Of a stretch of 64,000 nucleotides of DNA, positions 13,327-25,800 are shown in pieces. The first letter of the stretch is position 1, and each line of letters opens with the position of its first letter. Below the pieces are notes generated by a model. That model made no database searches and had not been told where the DNA came from. It was given only the letters and a program-made list of their open reading frames with translations. The stretch is from Antedon mediterranea (Eukaryota; Echinodermata; Crinoidea; Comatulida; Antedonidae): NCBI RefSeq assembly GCF_964355755.1, contig NC_092670.1, forward strand, positions 19,033,201-19,097,200, read 5' to 3'. The position numbers were made by a program, and so were the translations under genes.

Positions 13327-14695
13327 CTATGTATTTTCGTTTTCTTTGTTATCAAACATTGAGACCAATAAATCGCGCTGACCTCCACCATTTTGAAACA
13401 ATCGCATCTTCAGCGACGGTTTTGCAGGAGTTGGTAGTGATTTCTCATTGTCTGGAACATTTAGATCGTTTATGTTTGAAGGTCCTTAAATAAAGAACAA
13501 GAATCAATTATTATACTGTAGTATTATTTTAGAAGGAAGAGGTTATTGTTTCATGAACCTGGTCACAGCAGACCTGGCAAGGGGAGGGTAAACACACAAG
13601 AATATAAATCCATGATTACACCATTGCAATAGAAAATGAATTCTATTGTTAATGTTTTCTATTGTACTATTGTATAACTTTACCTGGAGTTGATAGCTGT
13701 TTACTTTCTACTCCCTTGAGAAGAAATTCAGGTATATTTGCTGGGTTAAAATCACAATCCTTCTTATGCATTGCAAGCTTTTGAAGTTGCCCGATAAAAG
13801 CACATCCCAACTTGCGAAATGGACATGCAACCATGTGGTCTCCTATAATATTGGTCAATATGAAATCATTATGAAGCTGTGCTACCTGGAGTGGCATTCT
13901 AAGGAAGAATATTAAGATTTCATTTAAATAAAAAAACATAATATGTTGGTGTAATGATGAGAGATTTACCATATCTGTAGTAGGCCTAGCTGGAAACTTT
14001 GATATAATTTTACTTTACCTATCTTCAGGGCAAGTTTTCTTATGTTTTAACCATGCTGTTATGCACTAGGAGTAAAATAATAAATTAAAATAATAACTAA
14101 ATAGTATTTGTTTAAAACAATCACAAAGTCACAATACAATAGAATGTGAACACCAATGATTTTATTTGATATGAAATCCCTTTAGTCTTTATACCTTCTT
14201 GCAGTAACTATGACCACATGGAGCACGCTGCGGTTTGATGAATACCTCTTGGCAAATTGAACAAAACAGATGTCGACTTACGGCTTCAGGATTTAGAAAA
14301 TATCTAATATATAAGTAATCATGAAATTATTATAAAATATAAATAAAATTAAACAGATTATCATTATTTTAAAATGAAATGACTACTCAGCAGTCAGGGG
14401 TAGGGCCTACGCCTACCTGGTCCTAGCTAGGCTATTTATTAGATTACCTAAATAAATTAGGACTAATAATAATTGGCTAGCTAGGGCCTGATCTGACCCT
14501 CACTCGGCTATCTATCTATCCTGTACTACTACTACTAGAGGCTCTAGCTAGCCTACATAGGGCCTAGCCTAGACCTATGCGTTAATAACCATAAATAAAT
14601 AAGGCCAGGGCTAGGCCTAGCTCAGCTAGGTACCTTTCTTCTTCATCCTCATGCTGGTGATCATCCTCACGCTTTCGTTTCCTCTGCTGAGGCAT
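13327..14695 (-). CDS. RING finger plus TRAF-type zinc-finger protein (likely E3 ubiquitin ligase), 196 aa
   Basis: Five exons, read right to left: 14634-14695, 14195-14303, 14019-14065, 13684-13898 and 13327-13484. All junctions are GT-AG and in frame, totalling 591 nt. After a basic, acidic-tailed N-terminus (MPQQRKRKRE...), residues about 30-72 form a C3HC4-type RING: CSIC, then CGHSYCKKC, then CPED. A TRAF-type zinc finger follows (CPF...GCAF...MHKKDC). The C-terminus is short, unstructured and basic. RING proteins recruit an E2 and transfer ubiquitin, and RING plus TRAF zinc finger with no MATH domain resembles RNF151 or the N-terminal half of TRAF-like ligases. An ATG two codons into the fourth exon could mislead gene finders. 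The start at 14695 is favoured because it is the first ATG before a splice-compatible frame. Orthology is unresolved. Confidence 0.85.
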
Positions 14696-15545
14696 AGCCT
14701 TGCTGCTATTGCTAATGAGTTTGTTCCTCTCTAACTAGCTGGGCTAGGCCTTTATAGTAATTATGATCAAAGAATATATATATTCTTTGTTATGATCAAG
14801 TGCAAATTTATTTTTTAAATTTTGGCGCCGCTGATTATAGAGGGCGGCATTCATACTCCTTCATATTCTAATTTTCACCTTGGATCGCTCGTACGATGTA
14901 CGCACGCGCGTCCGATCGTAAACTACTATCAGAGCTAGCAATCGGATGAAAGGACGAGGCCATTACAAAACAGGGAATAAAACACTCACAAAGCTATTCA
15001 AATTCAGCAACCCATTCATTGGAGAAGCGTAATATTTGTCCCCTAATGTTATAATGGTATGGTCTTAAAGATTCATATAGCTTGAAGAAGCAACAGCGGT
15101 GATGCAACATGTGCTTAGGCCCTCTACTACTAGCCTAGGCTAGGCCTAATAATATTTATCTAAAGCCTACCTAGCTAGCCTATTCTAGGCCTAGGAGATG
15201 AACGAGGTCGGGCTGGGGACCCGAATACTTTTCAGGACTCCAAACGTAAAAAAAAGTAAGTAGCCTACTACTACTACTAGCCTAGCTACTGTACTGAACT
15301 GTAAATCCAAACATTCAGGGCATAGGCCTAGCCAGGGCCGGGGCGGCTACCTACCACTCACTCTGGTGGTGGAGCAAGCAATTGTCAAAAACCCAGGTCC
15401 CAGACAGAGGATTTGGCAGGGGTTTTGGAGGATGAGATATGGATGGACAATGTATGTTTAATTCAATAATATTAATGATAATAGGCCTACCTAGGCCTAT
15501 ATTATTATTATTATTATTAAATAGGCCTAGCCTATGTAGGCTATG
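14390..15545. repeat. AGGCCT/TAGGCCTA-dense tract around the RING gene 5' end
   Basis: The palindromic word AGGCCT, usually within CTAGGCCTA, occurs many times here (for example near 14405, 14567, 14615, 15141, 15186, 15486 and 15523), together with CTAGCTAGG variants. It spans intron 1 and the upstream region of the minus-strand RING gene. The same word appears singly elsewhere in the window. No coding potential is seen in 14696-15548. Confidence 0.6.
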
Positions 15546-15548
15546 TTT

Positions 15549-16428
15549 GGCGCTAGTTCCGTTTCGCACCTGTTTTTATTTCGACTTCCTTTTGACTCCA
15601 AATTGTTAAGCAACTTATTGTGAATACCACACCTTAAAATTGGGCCTCATAAGTACTTTTATGAAGAAGAATCACATAAAAAGTAACTAATAAATCCTTA
15701 AATTGATGATTTTACAGACATGTTTCTCGCATACCGTTCGCGAATTTAGCATACTCGAAGTTCAATATTTTCGTTTCTATGGAGCGCCAAAAGAGCAACA
15801 ACAATAGATGGTTAAAAACTCCGTGGAATGCATTTATTATTGAAATACACGTTTAATTTTAATATATTTTGTCAATAAAAATGCTGTAACATTTTACTGC
15901 TAATAATTTGCTGTTTTCAAATAGCAACCAACCCTAGACCTAAGACTAAGACTATAAGACTAAGAGGAATATTATTTATTTATTTATCTACAGTACATGT
16001 AATATGATGATGAATTTGTCGATTTTCATTCCTAAAAGTTCCTGCAAAAACCATGTACAGTATCAACAGTAATATTTTTGTTGCATTGACATTGACAAAA
16101 TATGATAAAATTGAACGTAATTTTCACCAATAAATGCATTAAATATACACAATTTATTGAGTTTTTAGCCCTCTATTATGATTGCTCTTTTGGCGCTCCA
16201 TAGAACAACAACATTGAACATGGGAGTATGCGAAATTCACGAACCGATATGTGCGAGAGAAACACACCTGTAAATTCATCAATTTAAAGGATTAATTTTT
16301 TACTCTTTGTGTGATCTCCTTCGTAAAAATATTGTTGAGGCCTAATTCTAAGGTGTGGTACTCACGATAAGGTTACTTAACCAATTTTGAGTCGAAATAA
16401 ACGACAGGTGCGAAACGGAACTGGCGCC
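15549..16428. mobile_element. 880-bp non-autonomous transposon with long (~250 bp) inverted arms and an 8-bp target duplication
   Basis: The left end GGCGCTAGTTCCGTTTCGCA and the right end (TGCGAAACGGAACTGGCGCC) are inverted repeats. The complementarity continues, imperfectly, for about 250 bp to GGAGCGCCAAAAGAGC near 15781 and GCTCTTTTGGCGCTCC near 16184. The element is bounded by a perfect 8-bp direct repeat CTATGTTT (15541-15548 and 16429-16436), the duplication size of hAT-type elements. No transposase frame is present. The long arms would fold into one large hairpin if transcribed. Confidence 0.9.
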
Positions 16429-16519
16429 CTATGTTTTAGGTCAGAGTAATGGTAATAACCCTAGCTAATTAAGTACTCTAGGCCCTAGGCCTATTATTAA
16501 ATTAGTAGTAGGCCTTAGG

Positions 16520-16640
16520 CCTGTCACACCAAAATTGGTCCTGCAGACCAGTTTTGGTGATGCCAAAATCGGTCCAGGGGACTATTTATGATTTATGGCT
16601 ACCAAAACCTGTCCGGCCTGGATAAAATCGGTCCGGGCAG
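16520..16640. repeat. Short repeats around CCAAAATCGGTCC
   Basis: The words ACCAAAATTGGTCCTG, CCAGTTTTGGTGATGCC, CCAAAATCGGTCC and AAAATCGGTCCGGG recur in direct and inverted order within 120 bp, forming several potential hairpins. Nothing coding is visible. Confidence 0.5.
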
Positions 16641-16785
16641 TAACTGTTTTTGGCAGCCAAATATGGTTCGGTCTTACAAATATATGGTGTGCGAAATTAG
16701 TCATAATGTATATCATTCAAAAAATCCCATGAATAGTCATTATATTGAAAATTACAAGGTTTTATTTGTTATTTATAAATCGCCA

Positions 16786-17121
16786 TACGGTAATTATAGA
16801 AGGCGCTTCCGTTTGCTAAAAGTACGGTAAAATTGCATCCTAAAACTCGTACCTAAATATAAAATTTGTTCCTAAATATAAAACTCGTTCCTAAATATTA
16901 AAACTTTTTCCCAAATATTAAAAACCTAACCCTCTAAATAATCTCTCTTAAATTAAAAACTAAAAAAAAAAGACATTAAGCAGAGTATCGAACCTCCAAC
17001 CCCTTAAGCCAGAGCCTCATCACATGCCCACTAGGCTACACAGCTGGCTTGCAGAAAACCAATGCAATAACCTATTTGATTAACATCCACCTTACATAGC
17101 GCCCTCTATAATTACTGTACC
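16786..17121 (-). mobile_element. Inverted-repeat element carrying a tRNA-like Pol III promoter (minus strand)
   Basis: ACGGTAATTATAGAAGGCGC near 16787 is matched in reverse complement by GCGCCCTCTATAATTACTGT near 17099. Between them, on the minus strand from about 17050 to 16980, lie a tRNA-like A box (TGTAGCCTAGTGGGCATG) and B box (GGTTCGATACTC). A related GATTATAGAGGGCGGC occurs at 14831. A short TIR element containing a tRNA-derived segment is the simplest reading. A free-standing tRNA is unlikely because the acceptor and anticodon stems do not pair convincingly. Confidence 0.5.
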
Positions 17122-17641
17122 TTTAGTTTTTAAAAGTATTGATACGGTACCGTATCTTTAGCCATAACGAGTATACATTAAGCCTATTTTTTAATTATCA
17201 TTATTAGCAACTCATCAATAATTGTTAGCCTTTTTCGTGTACCATTTTGTTCTTTTGTTTTAAAATCTTTGTTTCTCCATGATTTAAAAAAATGTTTAGT
17301 GCCCAGGTAGAGTAGAGGTGGTGGTGGTGTCAGTGCATGAAGATCAGGAATCAGCTGGATGGGTGGTGAAACAATTTCTGAAAAATGTTTTGCGCTAACA
17401 TTAAATTGCCTGTTCTACTTATTTTAGTAATAACTGTAAGGCAGCCCTCATTGATTAGATTCATAACTTGAAATAAAATGATCAATATGCCTGTTTGCCT
17501 GTTCTTCAGTAAAAAAGAATGGTATTCAATCTTAAGCAAATGCTTAATAATCATTTAACTGTTAAACAGTCACTGGACTTTTATTTCTCGTTGATACCTG
17601 ATCAAAATAGTAAATAGTAAAGCTCTCATAAACTAAGGGCC

Positions 17642-17931
17642 TGTTCAGACCTACGGAGTTATGCTTTCGTATTGTACACGGCGTACAACTCCATAGGTCT
17701 GAACCAGGAAAAGATTAGTGTAAGCCACCTCGTACGACACATACTCTTTCGTTCGTTACGACAGCTCAAGGTACAAGATTAGTGAACGCCGCTTACGATA
17801 CCAAAGTTATGCATTAAAGTTTTTGACCTCTAACCAATCAAAATTACTCCTTTTCTGTTACAACGCTAATTATAATATGACACTGCTTGCGATACGAAAG
17901 CATAACTCCATAGATCTGAACATACTCTAAA
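17642..17931. mobile_element. MITE family 2, ~290 bp
   Basis: Left end TGTTCAGACCTACGGAGTTA and right end TAACTCCATAGATCTGAACA are reverse complements with few mismatches and extend through TGCTTTCGTA/TACGAAAGCA. Sub-copies of the end motif lie inside, near 17680 and 17800. No reading frame. Located upstream of the CARD9-like gene. Confidence 0.7.
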
Positions 17932-19867
17932 ACATTCAAATCCCGGATGTGAAACAACTGTTTGTTTAATTTGCCTCCATCCACCTCATCAGATTACTCA
18001 AGTGCTGTGTGGTAAAATTCCTTGAAAATTTGTTTTATTAACCACATTTCATGCTTTCTTCTCCATGTTTGTAGTTACTAAGCAGAGCAGAACAAGTTTC
18101 TATTTATCCATTCACACACTACACCCTGCCACCTGAGTGGCCTGAATTAAATACTGAGCTTGGTACTAAAAGGGGAAATCCCCTAAACCCTCAACCAACA
18201 AATCTTAGAAATAACACTTTTGATGTTTCCTTATTTTACAATGATTGGGTTGTTTGATTTCATTTTAACTGTATTAGTATTTGCTATACATACAATAGTT
18301 ATGTTTTTTTTAAAAATATGCTTCAATGATAATAACATCTGTTATATTTGATCTGAAATGAGTCATTCACACTCAGGAGGATTAAAGTCAATCTAGCTTA
18401 ATTGTCTATAGATTACACTTACACCGTATATGTACAGTGTATGAATACATAGTATTAATATTGGTTTTGTTTTACTTTGTCGTTACCGGTATAGCGAATG
18501 TTCATAGATCCAGACAGAATGGTATGAATTATGAAAGGTCATAAAAATGTACATGTTTAACAAATATTCATACTCTTACACCATGGAGGTAACCATCATG
18601 CTTCAACACAGTAAATAGTAAGAAAAATTCAAATTTAACCCATCAGAATTTTTCTAGCCCCAGCCTTTCAACCATTTCCTCCTCAATTACTCATATCCCT
18701 CACCCGCCCCATACTTTTTATAAACTGGGGGAGTACTAAACATATATTAATAATCTGTCAAAAGTATGTGGTGGCGGCGTTGGAAGCTGGATCCACCCCT
18801 ACTCCCATTTAAAATCCTTGATTGGTATGACACTGTATTTAGTCTGACTGAAATTGTACACCTTTGTTAATGACCACTTAATATCTAGGTACAAAGTATA
18901 AAAGTGCATGTACTTAAAACAAGGAGTTGTACTCCCTGCTTGAACTATAATCAATCAAGTGGTTTAGATAACATTTATTCTTTTGACACTTTTTTCAATA
19001 CTGATAATAATATTAATTCCACGTGTATAAATATTGTATTACTGATTAGTGTCAAAAGAAATCTGCTAGTTAATCTGATTTGTCAGACACTTTGGTTAAA
19101 GATGTATTGTTCCACCAAAATCATGGAAAAATAAATATTTTACACTTAATATTAAAGTTGTTGACTTCCATATAAACAAAAATTAGCAAAAAGAATGATT
19201 TCACTTATAAATAAAAGGACAAAAAACTGTTAATTTTTGCTTTAAATTACAATTTGTTCAGGTTAATTATTTTTTCAGCCATATTTTGTGTGTATTAATT
19301 ATGTGCTATATAATGGCATATATTCAACACCAAATTTTTTTTAGGAGGAAAATACATCATAATATAAATAAATAACATTTTTATGCATGACCTTGGTTAA
19401 TAATTCCTGTAACTGTAGTACCAACGGAGGACATTTTGGCAAAATTCTGGACTAAAAGGGCTGCGCTTTCAGGCCTAAACAAATTGATTTGTCTATATAA
19501 ATAGTCCAATGTAACACCTTCAAGAAGAATAGAAATAACAATCTTATAATTAATTAACTAACAATATTGTAAAAAAAAAAAAATAAATTATAGACGCATA
19601 AACTAGATAAAGTGTTGTTTTTTTTTTGTAAATATGAACTGCTTAACCCAGTGTGTGCTTTAAAATGTAATAAAGGCCAACAGGAAATATCAACAGTGTA
19701 TTATTGTTTTGTCAGCTTTAACCCGGACACACTGTACTATGTCAAGTACCATGTTCAGTAAAACTTTAAAGCTGCATTGATCTCCCAAGCAGCAGCAACA
19801 TTGGACTATTATTGCTAATATTAGCTTATATTTAGGATTTGTTTGTAAATGTGTTTCTTTCTAAATG
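17932..19867. other. Intergenic/upstream region, no gene seen
   Basis: AT-rich, with no reading frame showing domain or splice support. It may hold the promoter or a non-coding first exon of the CARD9-like gene, but I see no decisive element. Confidence 0.4.
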
Positions 19868-22800
19868 ATGAGATTCATCAGGCAACGAAGAGATAGAACT
19901 TTGAGTTCAGGTAAGAGCTCAGCTTAATACACACATCTAATCCCACTCCACCTTTTGATTAAATAATCCTGGGATTTCTAGAATATTAGTCTGAAATATT
20001 CAGGATTACCCACTGTTCAGACGGTTCTTAATTTATTTTCTTTATTTAAATTTTAGGGCTGGATGCAACCAACCTTTACTATAACACTCCTAAGTGGTTC
20101 GATATTGTTTGCTTTTTAATATTCAATGCATTCATTTTAGTGTGCTTTTTAAAATAGAATCTGTAAAAAAAATATTGATTGGCAGCACTCATGCATGGTA
20201 GTATAGAGAAAATGTTGTTTTGTTTTGACCTGTTTTAGAAACCTGTTTAATAATATGATATTTAGTTTTATAGAGTATGTTTAAATACTTCCTCCTAGAA
20301 CTACGTGAACCATGAAATAAACAATAGGATACTCTTTTTGATATTTGCCCCATCTTTGATTAGCCTACGTTTCATTGCATTGTTGAATACTTATAGTTAG
20401 TGGGTAGTGAACATAATCTACAGGTGATGTAATGTTTATTGGTGGATAGTTGTCCACCCTTTCACAACTTTGTGCGTTCAACTCACTTTTAGTAGACAAC
20501 GGCAGAGCGTAGTGTAGAAATATTCAGAGTTTTTTTTCTTCAAATTGAAAAACTGTTTGCTAACTCCGTCTCATCTAGATTAATAGAAAAAACCATAGAG
20601 ATGTCAATACTTGATCAGTCTGCTGGTAAATCTATTATTGTAACTACCAAGAAGTAAAGCAGTATCATATTTTTCAACACTGTTTGACAGCAAAATCGAG
20701 ATTTTCAGAAAAATTTAATTCTTGTTGAAATAGAGTAGGAGTCAAGATTGTAACAAAACCATTTATTCATTCAATAAGTACGAATATAACAGGAAACTTT
20801 ACACTGATCTGTTTCTAGGAAATGACTTTGGTTTCAAATTCTCGGAAAGCAAAGCTAAAATTACTATATTTACTACCACCAACTGAAGCATCTCTGCTTG
20901 TCTGGTCACCACACATTGCAAAAGTTTAAAAATGAGTAGCCTAGATTCTAGTACGTTTTTGCTCATTCTATAGATTTTTGGTAGTTTCTTTACTCAAACT
21001 TCTGGAATAATATATTAGTTTAACTGCCATAAGATATTAATTACTATTAAATATTGACTACCATAAGATATTACTATTAAATATGTATATACTGTAGTTA
21101 CTCACTAGTAGATGTTTTAATCTAGTTTACTTTCATTTGATGTTTTTCAGATAACGAAATGAAGGAAAGCGTAGAAGACGCAGAATACGAAGATTACAGA
21201 GTATTGTTAGAAGACAATCGGGAAAGTCTTGTGAAAGACATTAATGTTTCAGATTTCTTTTTTACACTTCGCAGTGAAAGTATTTTTGACATGAATGATG
21301 AGCAAAGCATTACACAGAATTTGCGACTGTCAACTGACAAAGAAAAAGCAGGTACCGTATGTGTATGAAACATTTAAATATAATTAGTTTTTAGTAAGAC
21401 TTATCCATCATAAAGCTGAATGAAAACTTAAATGTTGTTTTTTGTTATTTTTTTTTTATTGCTTCTGTCCTGGCGCCATTAAATATCCTAATTATAGTCC
21501 AAAATAGTTTGAAAAAATTATCGTCTCTTATTTTCAAATCCTAGAACACTGTACATGTTAAAGTAATTTTAATGATCAGATTACATCTAAAAACTTCCTA
21601 GACTTAGACTAACTATTATAAACAAAATGAAACTTCCTATTTCTACAACCTTCGAATGTTCATCTTCAATTTTCCATCTATTGTAAAATGAAACACATCA
21701 TCTTAAATTATCTGGAAGAGGATATAGGATATTGTTTTCCTTAAATTAAACAGGGTTAGAAAAAGAAAAACAAATGGATTAATTGGGAAAATTTTCTTTT
21801 AAAATTTGTGTCACATTGTAGAATATTATTATGTTATAATATATGCATTTAATTGATGATTTCTTGTAACCTGACCATTTTTATTTGTAAAAAAGAAGTA
21901 CAGATTTAATATTATTCCAAAACAATTAACAGGGTCTTTTAATTCGTCCTGTCATACACCTGGATATTGTTACACTTTAATTATTTTTTTCCATTCGTAC
22001 AAATTATCCAATTTTTCAACATAAACGTGTTGTTTGTACACAAATTTAGGTTATCCAAAACAAATACAATTTATAGCATTTAATACCATTTTGTTTTTTT
22101 TCCCGATGTATAATTGTTATTAAAATCCAAAATAAAATAAAAAATTAGAAAAAACAACAGTGGAATCATTTTAGCATTCTTAATTTGTTTATATTCATAT
22201 TTCATTTTTTTAAATTAATAATAAATTTAATGTGGGAAAATCAACAGTTGGCTAGACATCAATTGATTTAAAATAAATAAGCAAAAAGTACATCAATCAA
22301 AAAAGTATTACAGTAAATTGCAGTTATACATTGCTGTAACTTTGTTATTGTTTTATTTTTGCCAAATAGATTCAATTTAAAAAAAAGGAACAAAAATGTA
22401 AACATGTTTTTTTGTCTGAAAAAGTTCCCAAACAAAGTGTCAGAAGAATTGTCAACACCGTAAAAAGTTTTTTTTTTGCATGTAATATTGTTTACGAGTG
22501 AAATTTGTCAGCAAAGTCTCTTGATATTCCTCCACAGTTTACAAGAAGGAAAATGTTTAGTCTCCCAAGGCGTTAGATTAATAATAGCTTGTAAGGTCCG
22601 TAGTTGTTTACTTTACTATGTACTTTGTTTATTAGCTTTTATCCCTCTTTAAACTTTCACTTTAGGGGGTATCGACACTGCCAAGTTGAGTTTTACAAAG
22701 TGAAACTCTCTCCGTTAATTATAAAACGAAAATCTTTAAAAGACTAATCGTGCAATCAAGAAAGTAGGCAATTTATTAGTATGTATAATTCATTTTAATA

Positions 22801-25800
22801 TATTCAATATTGAAATTGATTAATTTTGCAGTAAAATTAGTTGTTATGATATCTTTAAAAGACTAATCGTGCAATCAAGAAAGTAGGCAATTTATTAATA
22901 TGTGTAATTCATTTAAATATATTCAATACTGAAATTGATTAATTTGGCAGTAAAATTAGTCGTTATGAAATTGACCATTTTGACAATTATTGTAACTTTG
23001 CAGGGAGACAAATATTTAGTTTTTCTACCTCTGTATTTTTGTTGCCAAAGGCTGGGGATACCAACTACAGTATTCTGAAAAAGACCCCTTTGTATTGTTG
23101 TAGTAATAAAATTCAATACAAAGGTATTTTTTTCCTTCTTTTTTTACTTTTAAAAAATGTTCTGCCCTTGTGTTATTATTTGGTTTTCTCCCCTTCCATC
23201 TTGTAATATTTACAATGTTTGTCAGTTTTAAAGTTGGTATTGTGTAAATAGTTTTATTACTTACGGGAACTGCCAATATTCTAAAAAAAGAAGAATATTT
23301 GAAAATATTAATAAACTGCACAGTTTAAACTGTATTAAGGAAGTCTATATTGAAAAAGGGTTTGATCCGGTTTCTGCTTCATTACAATCCCAACAAGAAA
23401 ACAATACATTTACAAGATGAATCATTGAAACGAAAATATTAATAATAATAAATAAGACTATTTTGATAGATTCCTATCTTATAAGGAAGTTCAGTTTGAA
23501 ATAATTTTACTTATCCTGTTTAAAAAATATACCGTACTGACGCGGGTATAAGCCCACCCCCCTCGAACATGAAATCACGTCAAGTTTGGGGCTTATACCC
23601 GAGGATCCAAAAATGCAGATCGTCAAAAACAGCACATGTACACTGTGTATTCCACCATGCGAGCGAGCGCCCTCACATGTACGACGTTGCCTCTAAATAC
23701 ACGAGGTGTAGAGTGTCGGAAAATTAAGTTTATAGTTCGTGTAATTTATCGTAAAATATCTTATTTTAAACATCAATTTAACAAGAATTTATCAAGCAGA
23801 AAAGCAAGTATACAATGTTCGTTAAATAGAAATGTACCAAAGAAATTTAATAAGTTTGTTTATGGCAGCCGATACCAAATAGTGGTTTTCCGTTTTGGCG
23901 ACTTGTAGCGTCGTGTGTGAAGCGATCTTCGACCGCGATGGAGTGTAAACAAAACAGGACCGCTAGGCCTCATATGGCCTAGCGTATATTAGCCTAGCTT
24001 GGTTATGATCAAAGGTAGGTGTATTCGGTGTATGGACGTCGCCAAATACAAAATAATGTATTACGACACACACTGTAGATCTTCGAATTAATGAGTGGGC
24101 TTATACCCGAGTGCCTCATTTTTCATGAAAATTAGTCAAAAGTTGGGGGTGGGCTTATACCCGAGTATGGGCTTATACCCGCGTCAGTACGGTAGTTATA
24201 TATTGATTTATCAAAGAAAACATCTCAAAATTAGAAAACTAAAATTGTTATTTCTGTGATTTTCTGGGTCTTTTCAATATAACGTTGTTTATAAACCTAA
24301 ACCAGGATGCAAAGTACCATTTGATTATAAATCTAAAAATACACAATAAATGGTTACATACATGGTCAAAGTGAATAACTATTATGACCTTAAAATGCCA
24401 TATTCAACAAAAGGAGTTAATGTTCAAATTATTTTTCAGGGAGACTTTAAGGAAGTTAATAAACTGTCTGTATATGAAATTTCTCCTATTTATTTTACCA
24501 TGTTCTTGGCAACAAAACATGTTTGCACTTCCATTACTCCTCAATGAATCAATTATATCAAGGAAGTTTTTTTGATAAAAAGAAAATGTCTAAAAATAAG
24601 ACATTTACAGTCTAAATTAATGATGATTGATTTACAATATGCTGTTTCAATATTAAAACTGATTTCCATTTAGTTGATAAAACATTGTAGTGGATATTTA
24701 ATGGGGTGTAAACGGATAATAAAACCATAAAGCTAACCCACAGATACCCATTTCATTACACTCCTCAGCAATCTATTTCGGAAGAATTTATTTTGAGGAG
24801 GACTTCATTTAGGGTCTGTTTCCCACATGGTGCCGAAGAAATCCATTTTCATTAATTCAAAATAGATTTTAGAATATAATTTGTTTTTATTGCCCACATT
24901 TCAGCTAAATGCAAAATACTGTTTGAATCTGTATTCAAACATTCAAGATGCTTGAAAGGTCAACGGCCAGAATTAAAGTTGCACTGCGATAACCTGAAAT
25001 TATGTTATACTGTAGGCTTCTTTTTATATGGACTTCTTTGAAAAACCTTATATGGACTTCCTTGTGATGTGGGCCTTTTTAAGACCCTTGGGTGGACGAC
25101 TTCCTTAGATTTACTTAAATCCTGCACTGAGCTTGTTTTTCAGTAATAAGTAAATGCTATATTATAATATGATTAGGATAAAGTGTAAAACCTCCGGATA
25201 TGTATTTATGAATATAATATTCGTACATCCCACTACTGTACTACTTGAGAATGAGTTTGCACTTTTATCTACTACTTAGTTTTATGACCTTCAACAGTTA
25301 TTTTTATCATTTAATGTATTTTCAATTTCAATTTAAATACTTTATGGAAAAAAGATAAACAAAATTAGAGGACTTGCTGTATTCTAAAAAGGTACTTAAT
25401 CAATTCATTTTAAGAGAACTTCAGTTACGTATTCAAACTTGAGTTTGTCGGCAATTTCCTTTCTCCTGTTAAAGTCCATCCTACAACATAGACTTTTTAA
25501 GCAGACCAGAAGGTAGACAAACAAATCATTCACATTTATGAAAACAAAAATAGCATCAGTCATGATAGAATCATGATACCAGTTTTAAAATAACTCTCAA
25601 ATTATCAAACCTTTACAGAAAGTTTCCGATATTTTTGTTTCGTTTTTATGTTGGCTATTTACTTGTCTCACGTTAAACGTGAAGGATTACTCGATTTCCT
25701 CAAACAATGTTTACCATTCAGTCAAAACTATTTACGATTAGATGTTGACTTACGCTGAAATGTCCGGGGAGTTTCGAAACACTAATGAAGTCTAATTGGA

